In this document: positions 11,851 to 19,659 of the stretch, piece after piece
Numbering within the stretch: position 1 is the stretch's first letter
Layout: the number at the start of each line of letters is the position of its first letter
Assembly (NCBI GenBank): GCA_000934455.1
Contig: KN894600.1
Location: 1 to 28,446, forward strand
Length of the DNA: 28,446 nt
Source: Apostichopus parvimensis
Taxonomy: Eukaryota; Echinodermata; Holothuroidea; Aspidochirotida; Stichopodidae
Direction of reading: 5' to 3'
The notes under the pieces: model-generated
Databases searched by the model: none
Told to the model about the DNA's origin: nothing
What the model saw: only the letters and a program-made list of their open reading frames with translations
Position numbers and translations under genes: made by a program

Positions 11851-11912
11851 ATGATCAAGTTTGTATTGATGCTCACCAAACAGGGCCGCACCAGGTTTTC
11901 TCATTATTTTGA
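11829..11912 (+). promoter_or_regulatory. Upstream ORF overlapping the AP4S1 start
   Basis: An ATG at 11829 in a weak context (T at -3) opens a 27-codon frame that overlaps the AP4S1 start out of frame and ends at TGA 11910-11912. The AP4S1 ATG at 11851 has a better context (A at -3), so leaky scanning would allow its use while lowering output. Confidence 0.4.
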
Positions 11913-11988
11913 GGAGTTAGAGCTGAAGGAATGTCCATCCCTCGAAGCTGATCTCTCAAGAAGAATACGACAGCGGTCTGCCGATCAG
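11851..11988 (+). CDS. AP4S1: AP4S1 coding exon 1
   Basis: Codons 1-46, from MIKFVLML to QRSADQ, phase 0 end, donor GTAAGT. The N-terminal beta strand and the QGRTRFS turn are the clearest sigma-adaptin features. Confidence 0.95.
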
Positions 11989-14900
11989 GTAAGTGACATT
12001 ACCTATAATCTCTGAGATATTTCTGTGCAGAATTTATACTATGGATAACGAAAGTAATTTGACAAATATAACACATATTTTGCATAACATCCCAGTTTTG
12101 AAATATTATCAAGTTCAATGAACCTTAATTCATCCCAACAATTAATGCTTCCCAAAACCAACATCAAATGTGTTTAAAACTTTAAAGACTATTTTATTAA
12201 CTAATTTGTAATATAACCCTAAATTTGAGAAAGGAACATAATTGGCAAATAGCAGTTGTAGGTGTTGTTATGTGGTGTGGGGCAGGGGGGGGGGGGGGGG
12301 GGAGAGGGGAAGTTCCAAGAGTGAAAGTTAGAGAGACTTAAGAGTTTTGAGTACTTAATTATATTTCAGCTTTCTTGGCAAATAGTACCTAATGAAACCT
12401 AATTCTCAATCAAGGACATGCTTTAAATACTTATTACTCATCATGATGTAAGATCAGCCTTTTCCAGTAGGGCCAACTCCAGGGACACTGATATATATTA
12501 CATTATAATTACAGATACCTTACATGTTTATATATGTTTGCAACTTAAATTCCAAGTCTTTACTTAATATTGCAAGTAGAAGGGAAATTAACAATCCTTT
12601 TCCATGTCCAAATGAACTAAATGTAGTAGATGAAGGGGGGGGGGGTAGGGGGGGGAGTGGGGACAGTGGTACATTGTCATTCTACAGTCTAAAGCTAAAA
12701 TAGCTTTTTGCTTGAATTGACAAAATCTTTTAAATGATATAGTGACATTTATGCATTTATATCTGACAGGTTTCATTTTCTGTACCTCACATGTATCATA
12801 GATTGATAAAAAAATAATAATTATTGGTAAATTATCACCCAGATGTATTGTTGTTGTTGTTTAAGCATTTATTTATTTATCTATTTTTTTCTTGCTTTGT
12901 AGTGCTCATTCTTTGATTACCAAGATTTCAGAATTGTTTACAGACTGTTCCATAACATTTACATTGTTGTCGCAACGGACACAGAAGAGGTACGTGAACA
13001 AAAACTTGTAATTTAAGCAATGTGTTAGCCTATCCCAATTGACAGCTGAGAATTTCAACTGAATCTCGTGGAGGATTCTGATTTCTCAGGTTCCATTTTA
13101 TTCATTCAAAAGTGCAAATAACATTCTGGCAAGAATCCAATTTGGACCAGCTACATTAGAAAATACTATTCCTGTGTTATACAAACTGAACCAACCAGCC
13201 TGAAGTTGTTGTGGTCCATTTCTAGGGGTGTGGAATGGGAGAGAAAGATGAAAAGCTGGTCCTAGCATACTGTGTAATGAATTGATGCTCACATCCAAGT
13301 GTCAGTCATTACAAAATCCCAGAACGAAACAGGTTAGGAGCAATGAAATTAGGACACCAAAAAGAATTGGATTTAATAACTTGCTGATTATCTGTATTAT
13401 TAATTATCGGCCTTGGAAGGCAGTTATTTAATGACAGGAAACAGCCACATGTAAATATGTGGAGTATTTGCCCCTTTGTTTATCCTCCAACACACCTCCC
13501 ATTGTTGCTTAGATACACCTCATAGCTCACTATTATGATCATCATCATGATCATCATCATCATCGTCTTCTTCATGGCCGTCGTTGTTGTTATCATGTAT
13601 CATACTGGTAGCGTCCTCTATTGCTTCTTAGTTACAAAGTCCTGTTATGACAACATTTTGTTAGGTATGAGAATCAAAACTGCACACATACGTGTAGCAG
13701 CTCTTTGAAGAAATGCAGAGAAATAGGTTTAATATTTTGAAAATTGCAGTAACTTGTACATTATTGTAGGTTTTACTGCCACTATACACATGTTACAAAG
13801 AATTAATTTTTTTCTTCACGATTTTGTAGGAGTCACTGTTTTAACACCAAGCTTAGTGTAATATGGAATTCCTTGACTCTTTCATGTTTTGTGTTTTAAA
13901 GTACAGTTTTGAATATCTTCTTTGTCTATCATCCTGGCAGCAACCTTGTCAAAAACTCTCTAGAATCCTGTTTTATGTTTTCTTTGGCCATCCCTAACAA
14001 AATTACAATCAGATCAGTTGTGTGGCTCACAGACATCAATTTCCTGTTCAACATTATTTGTTCTGATATTCAGAAGGTTATTTTTCCAGTAACCACAAGA
14101 CTTCATCAAGGGTTCTTTGTTTATCATCAGCACATTGATGTATTGTAATACTTCTTTTTGGGCAATTTATCACGTGGTTATAAAATATAAATATCCTGGA
14201 AAGATTTAAAACAGATATCTGTGATATATCATGTATTTTAATTTCCTTGTGAGCATGCAAATACTTCTCCAAATGTTATATAACTGACAGAAATAACAAA
14301 ATATTATTATCATAAGTTTTCAGAAGGTTAGTTTAAGAAGGTTATTTTTCCAGTAACCACTCAGACTTCCATCAAGGGTTCTTTGTTTATCATCAGCACA
14401 TTGATGTATTGTAGTACTTCATTTTGGGCAATTTGTCACGTGGTTAAAAAATGAAAATATCCTGAAAAGACATAAAACAGATATCTGTGATATATCATGT
14501 ATTTTTATATCCTTGTGAGCGTGCAAATACTTCTCCAAAATTGTTATATAACTGACAGAAATAACACAATATTATTATCATAAGTTTTCATTTTCTTAGA
14601 AAAGCCATTATTTTTGTTTTCTGATTTTTCCCTCCGATGGTAATTGAACTGTAGTGCTGTGTTTAGTTTACTGCAATAGCCAGGTGGTTCAATTAGGTTT
14701 CATATCAGCAAATACAACAACAGGTTTTTGGTGTGCAGTTATCACGTTTTGGACTCCAATGTGATCTAAATATTACTACATGAACAGATTCAGCTGGTGC
14801 ATACTGTATTTATAGTCCATTTACTGTTCTAAGAGACTTCATCCATAAACCAAGCAACTATTGATTAATTACTTCATTTTCTACGGTAAACAGAATCTTT

Positions 14901-16864
14901 ATCCTTGAATATTACTCCTCAGAATCAAGTGTCCATCTTAGAGTTTATACAACTGTTCATGGAAACGCTGCACACATATTTTGCACCTGTTGTAAGTAAT
15001 TTTGTTTTGTTTGTTTATTCTTTGTGTGTTTGTATATTCGCCTCTGTTAAACATCCTGCCAGGGAACATCAGTGCTTCTGACATTCCTTTCGTTATATTT
15101 ATTCCATGTTATTTTATAATGATGACTCAATTTAGTTTGTGAACATAGTGAGCTTATGACAATGCTATGAATGACTGGAAATTGAACTTCGAACCATGAT
15201 GCTGTGTCTTACTGGTGGAATCATTATGATACAAATAATGAATGGTTATGAGTGCAATAGTGCAAATATTTCATGAGTTGAAAGATGGAATGTTCCATTC
15301 AACGAGGCGCAGCCGAGTTGAATGGAACAAATTACATCTTTCAACTCATGAAATATTTGCACTATTGCACGAATGGAAACCATTCACTATTTGTTTTATA
15401 CAACACCTTCAAAATTGGATATTTGTATTATAGATGGGTAAAATGCACTCATGCAACAGATTGTTTTGAACAGACAGGTTTCTCTGCTCTCCTTACCATT
15501 GTAAAAAGTGCTATCAAAAAAGTATAACCCATGGTTCTATTTCATAGAGTGGAATAGAGCGGATTTTGCATGCAATCGACGAGCAATTGACCAATCAAAT
15601 GGCCGGAATATAATTAGGTGTTGTATAAAAAGTAATATTAAGAGGAGCTAATGGGATTGTTAGCTTAATGTTTAGTGGAGAATAGATGAGTAAGTTTTCA
15701 GCCAAAAAATGCTTGTTTGCTTCATTTTTGCTTCATTTTTTTTTTTTTTTCATGCTTCATTTTTATAAATTATTTTTTACAGAGTTTTAAGCTGCATTTT
15801 GTGTTGGGTTGTAACTTTGAACCTATGCCAGATAAAATAAGCAAAATAAAAGTTTGGTTCAGTGTTGGGCAATGGGAAGGAGTGGGTGAGGGAGTAATCG
15901 GAATTCATGCTGAATGTTATTGTTTTTTTAAGCAATCCAATGAATGCGGTAAACAATTTTCTTTAATTGCCTCTTCTGTTTTCTTTTTCAGACTGAAATA
16001 GATGTATCCTTTTCAGAAAATGCAATTGATATATTGTGATGAAGAATTTATAAACAACTGAAATCAGTCCAGTCCTGATTATCAGTTGTATATCTATGGC
16101 AGTCGGGGAGGGGAGTGAGTTGGATAGGCAGGTGGGACAGTGGCCCATTCAACTTATGAATACATGTAGTAGCAAGTTAGCAACATAATAACTGTTACTT
16201 ATAGTAACAGCAAACAGCATTGTGTATTCACACACCTCCTTTCCCCCATTTCAACAAGCCCACAACTCCCAGTGAGCATAGCCTTAACCTGGGTGCCTGT
16301 CTGTGCCTGAACTTTACCTTCACAGTCATGAATTATGCTCTGGATCAATTGAAAAATGTGTAGTTGGAATACTTGGGTTTTCTGTGCTCAATATTGTCAT
16401 GACTAGAAAGTTTGATTTCCACAGTGAATGAATTGCACTATACCACAAGCTTCCCTGAAAGATGCTAATGGAAAGATCTTAAACTAATCACCTGAGAACA
16501 ATGACAAACTTTAATTTCTTTGTCTTCCTTACAAAAACTGAGTTAGAGTTAGATCATGTATGGAAGGCAATTAGTATTGGTATTTGTTTGAAAAGTAACA
16601 GATTTTCCAAGGGTATGTACGCATTCTTTGAGACACTTATACAACAAATTAAAGATATGTTTGGTGCTTGAGTATTTTGTTTAGCCGGAGAGACACATCT
16701 GCCTAAACATCAAGTGATTAACCTTGACCATAATGTTTCAGATAATGTACAACTTGGATAAAGTTCATATGGTCCTTGAAGAGATCATCATCAGTGGGTG
16801 CATCGTTGAGACGACTGTCAGCAATATCTTAGAACCATTGAGACTGATGGATAGCAGAAAATGA
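11851..16864 (+). CDS. AP4S1: AP-4 complex subunit sigma-1, complete, five coding exons
   Basis: Exons 11851-11988, 12903-12989, 14923-14991, 15992-16003 and 16742-16864 join, all in phase 0, into a 142-residue protein; human AP4S1 has 144. It is the small sigma subunit of AP-4, the clathrin-independent adaptor that sorts cargo such as ATG9A at the trans-Golgi network. The whole protein is one longin-type sigma-adaptin fold. Family landmarks are the start MIKFVLMLTKQGRTRFSHYF, CSFFDYQDFRIVYR from residue 47, IYIVVATDTEE, the acidic EFIQLFMETLHTYF helix, and NLDKVHMVLEEIIISGCIVE near the end. Splice positions after residues 46 and 98 fall at the same codons as the human sites I recall from patient variants (c.138+3 and c.294+1). 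Divergent from striatin, convergent with TBCE. No close AATAAA follows the stop; the first clear one is near 18486. Confidence 0.95.
12285..12309 (+). repeat. G18 homopolymer and G-rich tract
   Basis: Eighteen consecutive G at 12285-12302, followed by GAGAGGGG spacing. On the sense strand it could form a G-quadruplex in AP4S1 pre-mRNA. Confidence 0.7.
12635..12662 (+). repeat. G-rich tract, quadruplex-like
   Basis: Runs of 11, 8 and 4 G separated by TA and AGT. Long runs can each supply more than one tetrad column, so an intramolecular quadruplex is plausible. Confidence 0.65.
12903..12989 (+). CDS. AP4S1: AP4S1 coding exon 2
   Basis: 29 codons, CSFFDYQDFRIVYR to ATDTEE. Acceptor TTGCTTTGTAG, donor GTACGT. 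Encodes the central beta strands of the longin-like fold. Confidence 0.95.
13535..13575. repeat. (ATC)n-like simple repeat
   Basis: Interrupted ATC/CAT trinucleotide run with GATC interruptions. Confidence 0.7.
14072..14588. repeat. Tandem duplication, about 250 bp per copy
   Basis: Copy 1 (14072-14320) and copy 2 (14336-14588) are closely similar over their full length, from AGAAGGTTATTTTTCCAG to CATAAGTTTT, with scattered substitutions and small indels. The period is 264 bp; a 15-nt junction (14321-14335) repeats the start of the unit. Confidence 0.92.
14923..14991 (+). CDS. AP4S1: AP4S1 coding exon 3
   Basis: 23 codons, NQVSILEFIQLF to HTYFAPV. Acceptor ACTCCTCAG, donor GTAAGT. Corresponds to the long amphipathic helix of sigma subunits. 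Confidence 0.95.
15232..15393. mobile_element. Foldback (snapback) MITE-like element
   Basis: Nested inverted repeats fold the whole 162 bp into one hairpin: an outer 16-bp arm with one mismatch (15232-15247 / 15378-15393), a perfect 36-bp arm (15252-15287 / 15335-15370) and a perfect inner 12-bp arm GTTCCATTCAAC / GTTGAATGGAAC (15292-15303 / 15317-15328). The loop is GC-rich (GAGGCGCAGCCGA). Identical arms suggest a recent origin or pairing constraint. Confidence 0.8.
15394..15630. mobile_element. Element with 15-bp perfect inverted ends
   Basis: TTTTATACAACACCT (15394-15408) and AGGTGTTGTATAAAA (15616-15630) are perfect inverted repeats. The left one abuts the foldback element exactly, so the two may be parts of one composite element. 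No protein coding and no clear target duplication were seen. Confidence 0.5.
15992..16003 (+). CDS. AP4S1: AP4S1 coding exon 4, 12-nt microexon
   Basis: ACTGAAATAGAT encodes TEID, matching the SELD of human AP4S1 between RV and IMFNLDK. It follows a strong U2-type acceptor TTTTCTTTTTCAG and precedes a GTATCCTTTT donor, which fits the U12 consensus. Both ends are phase 0, so skipping removes four residues in frame. Failure to splice the next intron adds eleven residues and a TGA at about 16037. Confidence 0.85.
16004..16741 (+). other. AP4S1 intron 4, U12-type GT-AG intron
   Basis: 738 nt. The donor GTATCCTTTT matches the minor-spliceosome consensus. A branch-like CCTTGAC lies at 16722-16728, putting the branch A 14 nt before the exon, with a pyrimidine-poor acceptor. 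All three fit a U12 intron. Confidence 0.8.
16742..16864 (+). CDS. AP4S1: AP4S1 coding exon 5 with stop
   Basis: 40 codons, IMYNLDKVHMVLEE to LRLMDSRK, then TGA. Acceptor AATGTTTCAG. It aligns through the conserved C-terminal helices of sigma-4 without gaps. Confidence 0.95.
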   Translation: MMYNLDKVHMVLEEIIISGCIVETTVSNILEPLRLMDSRK

Positions 16865-19492
16865 TGGAACCTCTGCCATGCAGCAGAAAATGATTGAAGG
16901 CCTAATAGAACAGAAAACACTGAATGATAGCAGAAGAGACAAATGAATCCAATAGCAGAGAAATGGACTGTACCATTCTGATGACAGGGTTCAAACTCAA
17001 GGCTTGTCATGAGCATGGCATGAAGTGCAATTCACTGCAATTGGAATCAAAAGATGGCTGAGCTATAGGGCCCAAAATGTTTCAAAGGCCTTGAGCAATT
17101 GTTTTAAATTCTATGACAATCAGAGCCTTAATTTCCTATAAAAGGATGCAAACCAGCAGTTGAATTAAGATACTGGAGTTTTTGCATTGAACTGCAAATT
17201 CCTTGGTTGACAATTTTCTAGGAAATAGTCAGGTTCTCATGGATGACACCTTTAAGGCAAAACATGTGTTCCATGTCAGTCAAATCATTGCAGTATGGTG
17301 AAAATGTAAAAAGGAAATGTTACTAATCGACAATTAATGAATGGGCAAACTTACTTCTGTGTGAAATCAAAAAACTTGATTGAATTCTACAAATGCAACA
17401 AGATGTAATTCTGATAAGATTATGAATAGCAGTGGTGTTGAAGGGTGCAGGGCAAGAACTCTGTTTATTTGGTCACATAGAGCAATTATATGTACTCTCT
17501 CCAGCAATATGTATAATTGTTAGGATTCGATACTTGCATGCCTAGTCATCTGAACTCCTTCCTTGCTGTCCTTTTATATTTTTTTAAAATTCAACAAGAT
17601 TTGATCCTTGTTTAAGTGGTGTATATAAATGGACAGCTTTCGAATAGCATCACTGCAAAGATGTGTCATGTGAAGCAGCCATAAGCTGGGCAGGAAAGCT
17701 TCAACTAGGGCTGGGTACCTTTTAAGAAAGTCACACAAGATAGAGCCTGCATACACAAAGTCAAGCAACTTGATCCACTCTCAAGCCCTAGTCCTGTTAA
17801 CATCAACGCTGAAACTTTACTTGAAATTAATCTAATGATTTTTGGCAGATTCAATTCAGAAATGTTTTGACAATTCCATATACAAAATGAGTTTTCATGC
17901 AACTTTAGAAAAGATATAATACCCCTTGGAAGAACACATGTCTATGGCAATCTCTTTCATGTCTGTATATTGTATTATATGTAAATTGGTGAATAACATA
18001 CTGAAAATGAGAACAGACAAAAAAAAGAGTTTCTTTTCATTTGCTCTGCAGATAAATCTATTTTTATTTAACATTGATACACTCTCTTTCATACAGAAAT
18101 TACAAAATTCACAACAAACATTCCACAAACTTTAACACCCATTTGTTTCCTTTGTAGCCATTGATGGTTAATATGATTAGTTGAAGTTTTGAGTTTTACT
18201 CTCTGGAAGTGAAAACTGGAGTGACTCACAGAACACTCCTGAGATTGAAGTAGAATTTGACTCAACTTCACAAGTAATGCTAAGAAGCACACAGACGTTA
18301 TTAATGTCTATCAAACAAAAACGTTCTGTGATCCAATGACAGAAATTTTGACAAACGACAAAAACTCAAAATGGAAGAAAACTCAAGACACTGTATTTTA
18401 CTGTAATTTTCAAGTTTGTTTGGCCACTTAACTGCTCATAAAGTGAAATTATATATTCATTTTGTGGCTAGAAATAGATCTTTCAAATAAAATGAAAGAC
18501 ATCGATGATAATTTTGTTTTATTCTATTCAAAACTAAAATACCAAAACAATATGGTGCATTAGCTTAGTGAGTCAAAATAATGAAGATACTATTTTCTTT
18601 CTAACATTTCCAATTTGCTATTGCCATGGGATTAAAACTAACATGAAAAGTGCCTGGATGATGAATTTTTGAAATATCAAACCACCGATCTATGTGTGTA
18701 TTAGTTGATCAATAAGCAATCTAATATGGAGTAATACTTATAACTATACTGTACATTTGTTGAATTACAAACATGGAAATGATATCTCCCCCTTCAAAGC
18801 TGATATAAATAATTGCATTAATTGTCAAAAAAGATATTACAAATGACTTTTTCATTAAATAATATGAATGCGTTATATAGTGAGATGCAATATCTTATGG
18901 ACTGATTCTCTGGACATGTTATCAGCATATATAACTGATACAAAGCAACCTTACAATGTACTTTTGTAGACCAGTATTTGTTCATCGATTGCAGCCAGTG
19001 ATGTCTACTGCTAACTGGCACTCGGTCGCACTAACCAGCAAATATCTGATCTTGATGCTCTTCCAAGAGAAAAGAAATTCTACATACTTTAATAACATAC
19101 TGACCCACATTAACCAGGAGCCCAGGACATTGAAAATATGCCACCAAGACTAAACTTGTCCTGGCTAAATCTCTGCTCACAGTTTATAAATTGCATGCAA
19201 ACTTAAATAGATGTAGAGCCTGAAATACAGCTTAACATTGGAATGGCTCCTGAAATAACATACTTCATGTTTGTGGAGGGCATGGTGTTTGGATTGAAAT
19301 AAAACTAAATATTAATTTTCCAGTTACATTGAGCCATGCAATGCCCAAGATGTGTACTACATACAGATGTACCACAAGTACATCAATATCCACCATATGC
19401 ATGCCAGAAATGATGGAATAGCTTAGGGCTTAGACCAATAACATTGCAACATCTCTTATCAAATCTTGACAACATTAATACATAGAAAAGCT
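16865..19492. other. Convergent AP4S1-TBCE intergenic region and AP4S1 3' UTR
   Basis: No gene recognised. The AP4S1 3' UTR must begin here, but there is no canonical AATAAA until about 18486, with ATTAAA variants near 18630 and 18855. Short imperfect repeats of AGCAGAAAATGAT run across the stop codon and first 100 nt. The remainder is AT-rich unique-looking sequence. Confidence 0.65.
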
Positions 19493-19498
19493 TTTATT
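19493..19498 (-). terminator. TBCE polyadenylation signal
   Basis: AATAAA on the minus strand, 68 nt past the TBCE stop codon. It is the first canonical signal downstream and the only evidence for the transcript end. Confidence 0.6.
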
Positions 19499-19566
19499 TT
19501 CTTTCCAGAGTAATCACAACTAGCAGAGAGCATAGTGTAACCTTCCTGATGTTGTCTTCTGTTCTG

Positions 19567-19659
19567 TCAGTACTTAACTAGGATAGTGTCTCCAAATTCA
19601 ATTCCAAAGAAACTAATCGGCCTTTGATCATTATCCATCTCAATTTCATAACCATCTTT
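19567..19659 (-). CDS. TBCE: TBCE last exon with stop
   Basis: 93 nt encoding KDGYEIEMDND to GDTILVKY, then TGA at 19569-19567. It forms the C-terminal strands of the ubiquitin-like domain. Confidence 0.95.
   Translation of the reverse strand, partial: KDGYEIEMDNDQRPISFFGIEFGDTILVKY

Larger units (their letters stand above)
11989..12902 (+). other. AP4S1 intron 1
   Basis: 914 nt. It contains two strong G-rich tracts on the transcribed (sense) strand, listed separately, and no other coding. Confidence 0.85.
12990..14922 (+). other. AP4S1 intron 2
   Basis: 1,933 nt with no recognised coding. It contains a CAT/ATC-rich simple repeat around 13535-13575 and the tandem duplication at 14072-14588. 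Confidence 0.8.
14992..15991 (+). other. AP4S1 intron 3
   Basis: 1,000 nt. About 40 percent is mobile-element-like sequence (15232-15630). A T-rich stretch near 15737-15780 lies upstream of the microexon acceptor. Confidence 0.8.

Noticed and set aside
16004..16038. Extending AP4S1 exon 4 to the TGA near 16037 as the true C-terminus
   Set aside because: The frame is open, but it loses the conserved NLDKVH...GCIVE segment that is perfectly encoded at 16742-16864; kept only as the intron-retention product.
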